Source of the DNA: Duganella lactea | Lineage (GTDB): Bacteria; Pseudomonadota; Gammaproteobacteria; Burkholderiales; Burkholderiaceae_D | DNA length: 64,000 bases | NCBI RefSeq assembly: GCF_009857505.1 | Contig: NZ_WWCP01000021.1 | Span: 28,798-92,797, forward strand | Direction of reading: 5' to 3' | Part shown: piece by piece, positions 28,402 through 35,244 of the stretch | How the letters are laid out: every line of letters starts with the position of its first letter | Position numbering within the stretch: position 1 is the first letter of the stretch | Notes under the pieces: generated by a model | What the model saw: the letters and a program-made list of their open reading frames with translations, nothing else | Database searches by the model: none | Told to the model about the DNA's origin: nothing | Translations under genes and position numbers: made by a program

Positions 28402-28476
28402 CTCTGAATAAAACCTGTTTTCCATCCTATTCAGAGGACCGTAATGGCACAAGCAGCCGTCTTAAAGCCCGGTTGA
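28402..28476 (+). other. inverted repeat overlapping the ribosome site of a 10-codon mini-ORF
   Basis: CTCTGAATA (28402-28410) and TATTCAGAG (28428-28436) form a perfect 9-bp stem with a 17-base loop. The right arm contains the CAGAGG ribosome-site-like sequence for ATG 28444, which encodes MAQAAVLKPG then TGA. It may be a truncated gene remnant or a regulatory leader. Both the structure and the ORF are visible; function is unknown. Confidence 0.35.
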
Positions 28477-28609
28477 TACCGGCACCTTCTTCGCATCACT
28501 AAAGCCACCAGCCGCGATCCAGAGCGCGATACCCCTGCCCCGTATTTGGCGGTCGATCAGAGAAAGCTGCGGCAAGCTTTTGCGGACGTCCTGTCGGTGA
28601 TTTCTGGAG

Positions 28610-28661
28610 ATACAATGTATAAACAAAGCGCTGGACGTCGAGCTTGCGTAGAATCTACAAT
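28610..28661 (+). promoter_or_regulatory. mazEF promoter region with palindrome
   Basis: ATACA-A-TGTAT (28610-28620) is a perfect palindrome suited to MazE/MazEF autorepression. Downstream, TGGACG (28632-28637) with an 18-base spacer and TACAAT (28656-28661) form a plausible promoter. The strong ribosome site GGAGG then precedes ATG 28683. Confidence 0.4.
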
Positions 28662-28682
28662 GCATCAACATTTGGAGGTCTT

Positions 28683-28934
28683 ATGGAATTGTCCATTCAG
28701 AAGTGGGGTAACAGTGCTGCGGTGCGGCTGCCTACTGAGTTGCTGGGTATGTTGAAGGTGTCGCTGGGCGATAAGCTCAGCGTCAATGTGCAACCGGACG
28801 GTGTGCTGCTTAAGGCAGCGCGGCCATCGTATTCGCTTGCTGAGCTGGTCGCGCAGTGCGATTCAAGCGCGCCTGAGCCTGCCGACATGGCGGCGTGGAG
28901 CAACCTGAAACCAGTTGGGCGTGAAGCGTGGTAA
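28683..28934 (+). CDS. mazE: MazE/AbrB-type antitoxin
   Basis: 83 residues from ATG 28683 behind a strong TTTGGAGGTC ribosome site. The N-terminal swapped-hairpin domain reads IQKWGNSAAVRLPTELL, the MazE/SpoVT-AbrB DNA-binding signature (WGNSxAVRLP). The short acidic C-terminus would bind the toxin. It overlaps mazF by seven bases. As in other modules, MazE should neutralise MazF and repress the operon. Confidence 0.9.
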   Translation: MELSIQKWGNSAAVRLPTELLGMLKVSLGDKLSVNVQPDGVLLKAARPSYSLAELVAQCDSSAPEPADMAAWSNLKPVGREAW

Positions 28935-29275
28935 GCCGTTCCAAGTTCGGACGTGGCGATATCGTAATGGTCAATCTTGACCCGACCGAAGGCCACGAGC
29001 AGAAGGGGATGCGGCCTGCGCTGGTGCTATCTACCAGCGCTTTCAATGCGCTTGGTGTGGTCCTGGTTGCACCGATCACGCAAGGCGGTGATTTTGCACG
29101 TCATGCTGGATTCGCTGCGTCGCTCTCCGGGGTGGGGACCAAAACGCAAGGCGTCGCACTGGTCAACCAGATTCGCATGTTGGACCTTGGAGCACGCAAA
29201 GCGAAGCGTGTTGAAACCGCACCAGAGTTTGTTGTAGAAGATGCGCTGGCGCGTCTGCGAGCAATTACTGATTGA
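28928..29275 (+). CDS. mazF: MazF/PemK endoribonuclease toxin
   Basis: 115 residues with a GTG start inside the end of mazE. Family motifs are RGDIVMVNLDPTEGHEQKGMRPALVLS, VLVAPITQGG and QGVALVNQIRMLDLGARKAKRVE, with the substrate-binding Arg/Gly loop and conserved Ser/Thr. It cleaves mRNA at short motifs when free of MazE. Full length and intact. It is the first pair in the run of small genes inside the inverted-repeat-bounded island. Confidence 0.92.
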   Translation: MVSRSKFGRGDIVMVNLDPTEGHEQKGMRPALVLSTSAFNALGVVLVAPITQGGDFARHAGFAASLSGVGTKTQGVALVNQIRMLDLGARKAKRVETAPEFVVEDALARLRAITD

Positions 29276-29286
29276 AGGAAAATACT

Positions 29287-29544
29287 GTGACGTTTTATAT
29301 TTCTGTAGTGACAGCAAAGGAGCAATCCCCCTTCAAGCTGCAAACGCAGTGCTTTTGCTGTGGCAAACCTATACAGTCTGCAGCAGACGGTCCAGTGATT
29401 GCGTATGACGCCCATCCTGGGACTGAGCTGCTGCACTCTGTCCTGATGCATCGCGATTGCGCCTTTGCGATGGCACAGCGAATCATCTGCGACGCATGGC
29501 CGAAGCGTCACACCGGCGAACAGCTGATGAAGAACGATCGATAG
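29287..29544 (+). CDS. small Cys-rich hypothetical protein
   Basis: 85 residues from GTG 29287, chosen because GAAGGAA lies six bases upstream; a TTG at 29272 would overlap the mazF stop. It contains CFCCGKPI (about residues 24-31) and a later HRDC (about 60-63), a pattern that could bind zinc as a C-x2-C...H/C site. The gene follows mazF by 11 bases and precedes the kinase-like gene by eight, so it may share the mazEF transcript. No family recognised. Confidence 0.6.
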   Translation: MTFYISVVTAKEQSPFKLQTQCFCCGKPIQSAADGPVIAYDAHPGTELLHSVLMHRDCAFAMAQRIICDAWPKRHTGEQLMKNDR

Positions 29545-29552
29545 GCAATACA

Positions 29553-30109
29553 ATGGCTAACTTAATCCTTATGGGGCCAATGGGCGTTGGAAAATCTACA
29601 GTGGCGGACTGGGTTCATGCACTAACAGGTCGAACTAGAGTCTCCCTAGATGACGCAACGCATCCGCATTTCTCGCGGAATCTCCCCGGCTTTGCTGGCT
29701 CCGGTCTGTCTCCTCGTAATGTCCCGTTTATGACAGCCTATCGGAGCTGGAAGCCCTTTGAGGTGGCAAGTGTTGAGCGCCACGTGGCCGCTGTGGACAA
29801 TCATGTGATCGATTTCGGTGCTGGGCATTCTGTCTATGAAGACCCGGCTCAATTCAACCGAGTGGCCAGCGCCGTTGCCGGGCACCACGTTGCACTGCTC
29901 ATGCCCGATACCGACTGGGAACGATCGCGCAAGGTTTTGATTGAGCAGCCCCCCCCCATGCGAACGCGGAGTTTATCAACCATGTTCTCGACAACCCATC
30001 GAACAAGAAACTTGCGAACGTAATCGTTGGTCGCGCAGCGAAGAGTGCCAAGGAGGTTGCTATGGAAGTTCTGGGGCACTTTCCCACCTGGTGGGCTGTG
30101 CATGGATAG
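29553..30109 (+). pseudogene. P-loop kinase-like gene interrupted by frameshift in a C9 tract
   Basis: From ATG 29553 the frame encodes MANLILMGPMGVGKSTVADWV, with Walker A GPMGVGKST at residues 8-16 as in shikimate-kinase-like small-molecule kinases. It runs 135 residues to a run of nine C (29949-29957). The original frame then gives a tail (MRTRSL...) ending at 30023. Another frame continues with HANAEFINHVLDNPSNKKLANV and ends at TAG 30107-30109 with a well-composed tail (LGHFPTWWAVHG). Restoring the frame needs 10 or 7 C, giving about 185 residues. It could be a real mutation, a phase-variable tract, slippage, or a sequencing indel. Confidence 0.6.
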
Positions 30110-30142
30110 GTCGCAAGGATAATCGCCCACAGCAGCAGCTAC

Positions 30143-30207
30143 GGCCCGCACGACGGGCCTGGTGCATTGAGAAGGTCGGCGCGGTGTCGGCCAGTGAGGA
30201 AGAACCG
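30143..30207 (+). promoter_or_regulatory. hairpin plus repeated leader (copy A)
   Basis: GGCCCG (30143-30148), loop CACGA, CGGGCC (30154-30159), then a leader starting GGTCGGCGCGGTG at 30174 that closely matches the one at 30962. It is followed by GAGGAAG and ATG 30208. The copies share hairpin-leader-start spacing. Confidence 0.5.
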
Positions 30208-30786
30208 ATGAGTAACAAACTAACGACCGCCCAGGACGTATTCAATGGCCCTGGCTTTGACGGCCCACATATGCTCGAAAAGGCTGAACGTGAATTGGAT
30301 CGCTTGCTGCAAGCAGCCAATCCCCTAATCGCGTACGACCATATGTTCAACTTTGTTGTGACCATGGCTGCTGTCGCGGACTGGACCTTTCACTTGCAAC
30401 TCAAGCCATTACCCCTATGGGCAGGGAAACAGGAACAGCATTTCACCAACTGGGTTCGCCATGCCAACGACGATGCCTTCGTTCTCATCGACCTGTCCAA
30501 CGAGTACAAGCACGCAGATAGAAAAAAACCAAGCTCTCTGGCACAGAAAATGTGGATGAAGATCATCTGGCCGAAGGATAACCCTCAAATCAGCAATCAG
30601 ATCGATAATACGAAAATGTTGTGGTTCCCGACTACCGGTGGTGGTTTGGCGGCTATCCCCTGGATCGACCGCCACAGCGGCGATAACGACTTCTTTGTTG
30701 ACATCGGCCGTCGCGCCATCGCGTGGTGGAAAAGCTTTACACCAGCAAATGCGGCACCGATGGATGCGGCGGGTAACACCGCATGA
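30208..30786 (+). CDS. hypothetical island protein, helical
   Basis: 192 residues from ATG 30208 with GAGGAAG five bases upstream. It is predicted soluble and mainly helical in the first half (MLEKAERELDRLLQAANPLIAYDHMFNFVV). WVRHANDDAFVLIDLSNEYKHADRKKPS follows, where RH and NEYKH motifs recall Arg/His-containing helical HEPN-like or related domains. That resemblance is weak and untested. The C-terminal half is Trp-rich. It is preceded by the leader also found before the next gene. Function unknown. Confidence 0.6.
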   Translation: MSNKLTTAQDVFNGPGFDGPHMLEKAERELDRLLQAANPLIAYDHMFNFVVTMAAVADWTFHLQLKPLPLWAGKQEQHFTNWVRHANDDAFVLIDLSNEYKHADRKKPSSLAQKMWMKIIWPKDNPQISNQIDNTKMLWFPTTGGGLAAIPWIDRHSGDNDFFVDIGRRAIAWWKSFTPANAAPMDAAGNTA

Positions 30787-30930
30787 TCATACAAATACTT
30801 CACTACCAGGCCAATTCGTGAAGGCATGGGCAGCACCATCGGGACGTCGGCACAGTCCAGCATGACGGTGCACGACGAGGCGGCCCGCTTTAAGAACACG
30901 AAATCATAGGAAAATCCAGCAGCACCAGAC

Positions 30931-30951
30931 GCCCGGCTTGACCGGGCTTTT
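30931..30951 (+). terminator. intrinsic terminator within the island
   Basis: GCCCGG (30931-30936), loop CTTGA, CCGGGC (30942-30947), TTTT. It lies in the 212-base gap after the gene ending at 30786. The rest of that gap shows only a 27-codon ORF (30826-30909) that I do not call. Confidence 0.6.
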
Positions 30952-30955
30952 CCAG

Positions 30956-30998
30956 TGAGAGGGTTGGCGCGGTGCTGGCCCAGCAGGAAAGAAAAAGC
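30956..30998 (+). repeat. repeated leader (copy B)
   Basis: Starting at 30962, GGTTGGCGCGGTGCTGGCC parallels 30174-30192, then an AGGAAAG ribosome site and ATGAG start, as in copy A. Both copies follow a GC hairpin by about the same distance. Confidence 0.5.
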
Positions 30999-31319
30999 AT
31001 GAGCAAGAACATCCTCAACAACGAAAAAGCGATGGCGATCCTCGATTCCGCTGCGGCGCAGCTCAAAGCTATCGGTGTGCCGTGCCTGGTCAGCCCCATG
31101 TCGCTCCCGCAAGGCATGACGGTGAGTCTGCACGCTGGAGCGACCGATGAGGTTGCGACGGCAGCCGACGTGGCGGCTACGTGCGGCGGCGAGTACGCGC
31201 ACGCGGTGGGTACCAGAAAGCAATTTGCGCAGATGGTAGCTGGCGCGATTGCCGAAGCGGAAGTGGACGCCGAAACGATAGAGGAGTATCAGGCCGCCAT
31301 GGACCGCGAGAACCCATAG
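30999..31319 (+). CDS. small acidic hypothetical island protein
   Basis: 106 residues from ATG 30999 with AGGAAAGAAA upstream. It has no signal peptide or membrane segment. Alanine-rich helices (EKAMAILDSAAAQLKAIGVP, AGAIAEAEVDAETIEEYQAAM) flank a Gly/Thr-rich centre. The style resembles small phage or plasmid accessory proteins, but I recognise no family. It ends 17 bases before the next ORF. Confidence 0.55.
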   Translation: MSKNILNNEKAMAILDSAAAQLKAIGVPCLVSPMSLPQGMTVSLHAGATDEVATAADVAATCGGEYAHAVGTRKQFAQMVAGAIAEAEVDAETIEEYQAAMDRENP

Positions 31320-31336
31320 CCATAGATCGGAAAATT

Positions 31337-31834
31337 ATGCCGAATTCTGCCGAATTTCACTTTTTCCCTAATGAGAGCATTCTCGAACAGGCGAAGGAAT
31401 TTTCCGAAGCAAGCAAGGTCCTTCGTGACCGACGGAGCCTTGTAGTTCCTTTTATTGTAAATGGCCTATTTTCGTTGGAGCTTTTCCTGAAGTGTCTGCA
31501 TGCCAAGACCGTGTATTCCAATGCGTGGGATGTGGGCAACTACGACAAATCATTGTTGCGCAGCAAAGACCACAGCTTGAGGGGGCTCTTCGAAGAACTT
31601 CCCGACTCTAAGCAGGACTGGCTAAACTTGCTGCACGCGGAATTCTTTGAAGGCTCACCCCGTGCACCCTTGGTTGAGGACTTGGGCAAGTTTGATCGCG
31701 CTTTCGTCGACTGGCGATATCGGTTCGAAGGCAAAGCGGTGTCAGTACCGACGAGCATACTAAATGAGCTTATTAATTTCTTTGAGTTTGCCTGTTCCAA
31801 GCCGTCAACGGAGAGGTTTAAATTCGGAGCGTAG
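31337..31834 (+). CDS. HEPN-like hypothetical protein
   Basis: 165 residues from ATG 31337. The sequence VNGLFSLELFLKCLHAKTVY followed by KDHSLRGLFEELPDSKQDWL matches the pattern of a HEPN-like helical family, in which a buried SLELxLKxL helix precedes GHxLxxLFxxLP. Those families often pair with nucleotidyltransferases or occur alone in defence-associated or mobile loci; no partner nucleotidyltransferase is seen here. Codon use is visibly less GC-biased than the flanking core genes. The family link is from memory and moderate. Confidence 0.55.
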   Translation: MPNSAEFHFFPNESILEQAKEFSEASKVLRDRRSLVVPFIVNGLFSLELFLKCLHAKTVYSNAWDVGNYDKSLLRSKDHSLRGLFEELPDSKQDWLNLLHAEFFEGSPRAPLVEDLGKFDRAFVDWRYRFEGKAVSVPTSILNELINFFEFACSKPSTERFKFGA

Positions 31835-31909
31835 TATGGACTACTGAACAACAAGTTTGACAGCCCTTGCGGTCCAAAACAATCAAGGAAAAATCACTGC
31901 CTCCCACTC

Positions 31910-31929
31910 GTTGCCGCTTTAGCGGCAAC
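31910..31929. repeat. perfect 8-bp hairpin at the right end of the island
   Basis: GTTGCCGC (31910-31917), loop TTTA, GCGGCAAC (31922-31929), in the gap after the HEPN-like gene. There is no T-tract. It precedes the right island repeat by 24 bases. It could terminate transcription or mark the element end. Confidence 0.55.
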
Positions 31930-31953
31930 GCAGCATACAAATCCCGTATCAAC

Positions 31954-31980
31954 CACGAAATACGGATACCCAGAATTATT
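31954..31980 (-). repeat. right arm of 27-bp imperfect inverted repeat bounding the island
   Basis: The reverse complement of this stretch matches 28276-28302 at 23 of 27 positions, including GTATTTCGTG. A smaller inverted repeat, CCGTAT (31944-31949) / ATACGG (31960-31965), overlaps it. The next core gene starts about 33 bases beyond. Confidence 0.7.
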
Positions 31981-32012
31981 CATCAACTCCCGTTATGCCC
32001 TACAATCTCGGC

Positions 32013-33047
32013 ATGACTGATATTACCCTCGCACTTCCCTTCGCGCTGCCGCCGCCGGAGCTGGCGCCGGACCTGCTGCGCGCGCTGCAAGCGCCGGCGC
32101 TGGCCGCCTTGTTGGCCCGCCACAGCACGCTGCAACATCATGTTTTCGATAACAACAGCCGGGTGCTCCCGCACGAGGCCTGGCTGGCGCATACGCTGGG
32201 CCTGGCCAGCGCGCCCACCGAGGCCGACACCGGCGCGCCGCTGGCGACCGCCTGCATGCGCGGCTGCGGCCTCGGCACTCAAGCCGCCCAGGGTCACTGG
32301 TTCATGCTGCAACCGGCGCATGTGCAAATCTCGCGCACCCACATGCTGCTGACCGACCTGCGGGCGCTGCAACTCAGCGAGGCCGATTCGCGCGGCCTGT
32401 ACGACCTCGCCCGCCCGTATTTTGAGGAAGCCGGCAAGACGCTGCTGCATGGCGCGCCGGGCCTGTGGTTCCTGCGCGCCGACGACTGGGGCGGCCTGAA
32501 CACCGCCTCGCCGGACGCGACTACCACCCAGAGCATGACCGACTGGCTGCCCGAGGGCGACCATGCGCGCGACTTCCGCCGCTTGCAAAACGAAGTGCAG
32601 ATGCTGTGGCATGAACATCCGATTAATGAAGCGCGCCAGGCGCGCGGCCTGCAAGCGATTAATTCCTGCTGGCTGTGGGGCGGTGCCGGGCCGTCGTCAG
32701 CACAAGGCAGCATCGCCATCGGCGACGGCATGCCGTGGATGGACGCGCTGGCCTGGTCCACTCAACCGTCCGCGCGGCAGTTGATCGCGCAGCCGGGCAC
32801 GGTGATGCTGGCCGGGCTGATTTCGTCGGCGCAGGCCGGCGACTGGGCCGACTGGCTGGCGCGCATGCAACAGCTGGAGCAAGAGTGGTTCGCACCGCTG
32901 CTGGCGGCGCTGAAAGATGGAAGCATCGGCGGCGTCAAGCTGGTGCTGAGCCATCGCCACGGCTGGACCGAAGTCACCAGCGGCAAGCTGGCGCAACGCA
33001 AATTCTGGCGCAAGCCGTCCCTGACTCCCCTGTTGAAGCAATCATGA
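32013..33047 (+). CDS. RpfE-type conserved protein upstream of recJ
   Basis: 344 residues from ATG 32013; an in-frame ATG at 31995 is also possible, and neither has a clear ribosome site. The opening MTDITLALPFALPPPELAPDLL and the motifs WFMLQPAHVQISRTHMLL, LWFLRADDWGGL and SCWLWGGAGP fit a protein found next to recJ in many beta- and gammaproteobacteria. It is often labelled RpfE-type or, doubtfully, phosphoglycerate mutase. Its last four bases overlap the recJ ATG (ATGA), so the two are coupled. Biochemical role unknown. Confidence 0.75.
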   Translation: MTDITLALPFALPPPELAPDLLRALQAPALAALLARHSTLQHHVFDNNSRVLPHEAWLAHTLGLASAPTEADTGAPLATACMRGCGLGTQAAQGHWFMLQPAHVQISRTHMLLTDLRALQLSEADSRGLYDLARPYFEEAGKTLLHGAPGLWFLRADDWGGLNTASPDATTTQSMTDWLPEGDHARDFRRLQNEVQMLWHEHPINEARQARGLQAINSCWLWGGAGPSSAQGSIAIGDGMPWMDALAWSTQPSARQLIAQPGTVMLAGLISSAQAGDWADWLARMQQLEQEWFAPLLAALKDGSIGGVKLVLSHRHGWTEVTSGKLAQRKFWRKPSLTPLLKQS

Positions 33048-34738
33048 CCCGCATCAGTACCCGCACCTTCCCGTTCCGCGAATCCGAAATGCTGCGCCAG
33101 AACGGCGTCCACCCCGTGCTGGCGCGCCTGTACGCCGCGCGCGGTCTGACTGACGTCAAAGAACTGTCCAGCGAGCTGGCGGCCATGATTCCGCCATCCG
33201 GCCTGCTGCACATCGACGCCGCCGCCGTCTTCCTGGCCGACGCCATCGCCGCCCGCAAGCGCATGGTGATCGTCGCCGACTACGACTGCGACGGCGCCAC
33301 CGCCTGCGCGGTCGCCCTGCGCGGCCTGCGCGCCATGGGCGCCGACATCGACTTCATCGTGCCCAACCGCTTCGAATACGGCTACGGCCTGACGCCGGAA
33401 ATCGTCGCACTGACCGCGCGCGAAAAGCAGCCGGACATCATCATCACCGTCGATAACGGCATCGCCAGCATCGACGGCGTGGCCGAGGCCAACCGGCGCG
33501 GCATCGAAGTGGTCGTGACCGACCACCACTTGCCGGCCGACACCCTGCCCGCCGCCCGCGTCATCGTCAACCCGAACCAGCCGCAATGCGGCTTCCCGAG
33601 CAAGCATATCGCCGGCGTCGGCGTGATGTTCTACGTGCTGCTGGCCCTGCGCGCCGAACTGCGCAAACGCGGCGTGTTCGATGCCCAGACCCAGCCCAAG
33701 CTGGACAATCTGCTGGACCTGGTGGCCCTCGGCACGGTGGCCGACGTGGTCAAGCTCGACGCCAACAACCGCATCCTGGTGGCGCAGGGCCTGAAGCGCA
33801 TGCGCGCCGGCCGCATGCACGCCGGTGTGGCCGCGCTGTTCCGCGTGGCCGGCCGCGAGGCGCGCAGCGCCAATCCGTTCGACCTGGGCTTCGCGCTCGG
33901 CCCGCGCCTGAACGCCGCCGGCCGGCTGGAAGATATGTCGCTCGGCATCGAATGCCTGATCACCGACGACGATGCCCGCGCCTGGGAACTGGCGCAGCAA
34001 CTCAACGACATCAACCTGGCCCGGCGCGAGATCGAAGCCGACATGCAGGGCACGGCCCTGGTGCATCTGGAAAGCTTCGATCCGGCCGAGCGCAGCACCA
34101 TTTGCGTGTTTGACGACACCTGGCACCAGGGCGTGATCGGCATCGTCGCCTCGCGCCTGAAGGAAAAATTCTACCGCCCGACCATCACCTTCGCGCCCGG
34201 GGCGGACGGCTGGATCAAGGGTTCCGGACGCTCGATCCCCGGCTTCCATTTGCGCGACGCGCTGGACCTGGTCTACAAGAAGTCGCCATCGCTGATCGAC
34301 AAATTCGGCGGCCACGCCATGGCCGCCGGCCTGACCCTGCGCGCCGAAGCGTTCGACGCCTTCGCCGCGGCCTTCGAGGAAGTCGGCCGCACGTGGCTCA
34401 GCAAGCAGCAACTGGAACGCGTGATCGAAACCGACGGCCCGCTGGAAGACGCCTACTACACCACCACCTTCATCAAAGAGATTGAAGGCCAGGTATGGGG
34501 CCAGGGCTTCGCCCCGCCGGTATTCTGCGACGACTTCCGCGTGGTCAGCCAGCGCATCCTGAAGGAACGCCACCTGAAGCTGCTGCTGGAAAAGAACGGC
34601 GCCCGCTACGACGCCATCTGGTTCGGCCACACCGAGGCCCTCGGCGACCGCGCCCGCGTGGCCTTCCGGCTGGATGCCAACGAGTACAACGGCGTGACGA
34701 AAGTGCAACTTCTGGTGGAGCACGCCGAGGCGGCATAA
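33044..34738 (+). CDS. recJ: single-stranded-DNA-specific exonuclease RecJ
   Basis: 564 residues from ATG 33044. The DHH phosphoesterase motifs are VIVADYDCDGATACAVAL (motif I, about residue 75), ITVDNGIAS (motif II), VVVTDHHLPADTLPAA (motif III) and LVALGTVADVVKLD (motif IV), followed by the DHHA1 region with GFALGPRLNAAGRLED and SGRSIPGFHLRDAL. It is a 5'-3' exonuclease in recombination and mismatch repair. It is translationally coupled to the upstream RpfE-type gene. Confidence 0.94.
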   Translation: MTRISTRTFPFRESEMLRQNGVHPVLARLYAARGLTDVKELSSELAAMIPPSGLLHIDAAAVFLADAIAARKRMVIVADYDCDGATACAVALRGLRAMGADIDFIVPNRFEYGYGLTPEIVALTAREKQPDIIITVDNGIASIDGVAEANRRGIEVVVTDHHLPADTLPAARVIVNPNQPQCGFPSKHIAGVGVMFYVLLALRAELRKRGVFDAQTQPKLDNLLDLVALGTVADVVKLDANNRILVAQGLKRMRAGRMHAGVAALFRVAGREARSANPFDLGFALGPRLNAAGRLEDMSLGIECLITDDDARAWELAQQLNDINLARREIEADMQGTALVHLESFDPAERSTICVFDDTWHQGVIGIVASRLKEKFYRPTITFAPGADGWIKGSGRSIPGFHLRDALDLVYKKSPSLIDKFGGHAMAAGLTLRAEAFDAFAAAFEEVGRTWLSKQQLERVIETDGPLEDAYYTTTFIKEIEGQVWGQGFAPPVFCDDFRVVSQRILKERHLKLLLEKNGARYDAIWFGHTEALGDRARVAFRLDANEYNGVTKVQLLVEHAEAA

Positions 34739-34744
34739 GACGAA

Positions 34745-34788
34745 CAATCCGAAAACGGATTGCAATCAATCCGAAAAAGGAGTATAAG
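34745..34788 (+). promoter_or_regulatory. promoter and palindromic operator of the Xre/RES pair
   Basis: CAATCCG (34745-34751), AAAA, CGGATTG (34756-34762) is a perfect inverted repeat, and a third half-site CAATCCG lies at 34767-34773. The -35 TTGCAA (34760-34765) and -10 TATAAG (34783-34788) are 17 bases apart and interleave with the half-sites. This suits autorepression by the antitoxin. GGAGGA and ATG 34810 follow. Confidence 0.65.
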
Positions 34789-34809
34789 AAATCCATTACC
34801 GGAGGATTT

Positions 34810-35244
34810 ATGCTCAATTATGCCTACCCCCGCAGCCGTTTCGAGCCAACCGTCTTGGTGGACCTGAACGCCAAGGCCGAGCGCGAGCGGCTGTCCAAGT
34901 CTGCTCTGAAGGGCTTTTTCAAGCTGGCCGCCACCTGGAAGGTGCGCGATGAGGATGCGCGCCAACTGCTCGGCGGCCTGTCCAACAGCGCCTACTACGA
35001 CTGGAAGAAAAATCCGGAACGCACGCTGGAAGTCGACTGCATCACGCGCATTTCCTACCTGCTGGGCATCTACAAGGCGTTGCACATCATCTACGGCGAC
35101 CAGCTCGCCGACGAGTGGATCAGCCTGCCCAACAACAATCAAATCTTCGAAGGCCGCACGCCGCTGGCCTACATGCTGGGCGGCGGCCTGATTGCCATGC
35201 AAACCGTGCGCCAACTGCTCGACGCCCGCCGTGGAGGACTGTAA
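34810..35244 (+). CDS. Xre/MbcA/ParS-family antitoxin (DUF2384)
   Basis: 144 residues from ATG 34810 with GGAGGA upstream. The N-terminal helices include the HTH-like LSKSALKGFFKLAATWKVRDEDARQLLGG. The C-terminal DUF2384 domain reads ITRISYLLGIYKALHIIYGDQLADEWISLPNN, then FEGRTPLAYMLGGGLIAMQTVRQLLDARRGG. This is the standard partner of RES toxins; it binds the toxin and represses the operon. The RES gene begins immediately after its stop codon. Confidence 0.88.
   Translation: MLNYAYPRSRFEPTVLVDLNAKAERERLSKSALKGFFKLAATWKVRDEDARQLLGGLSNSAYYDWKKNPERTLEVDCITRISYLLGIYKALHIIYGDQLADEWISLPNNNQIFEGRTPLAYMLGGGLIAMQTVRQLLDARRGGL

Larger units (their letters stand above)
28143..28682. other. 540-bp intergenic region at the left edge of the accessory island
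   Basis: No gene of convincing length is seen. It holds the start region of lolC, the left arm of the island's inverted repeat (28276-28302), a 9-bp inverted repeat at 28402-28436 and a 10-codon mini-ORF at 28444-28476. It also holds the promoter and palindromic sites of mazEF. A 66-codon ORF at 28302-28502 lacks a ribosome site and any recognisable sequence and is not called. Confidence 0.6.

Noticed and set aside
28302..28502. 66-codon ORF in the lolC-mazE gap
   Set aside because: No ribosome site, no recognisable sequence, and it overlaps the inverted repeat and mini-ORF.
30826..30909. 27-codon ORF (MGSTIGTSAQ...) in the island gap
   Set aside because: Too short and poorly spaced from a ribosome site; possibly a gene remnant but not supportable.
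28276..31980. Island as an integron cassette array
   Set aside because: No attC-type RYYYAAC/GTTRRRY pairs between the genes and no integrase; gene spacing is operon-like rather than cassette-like.
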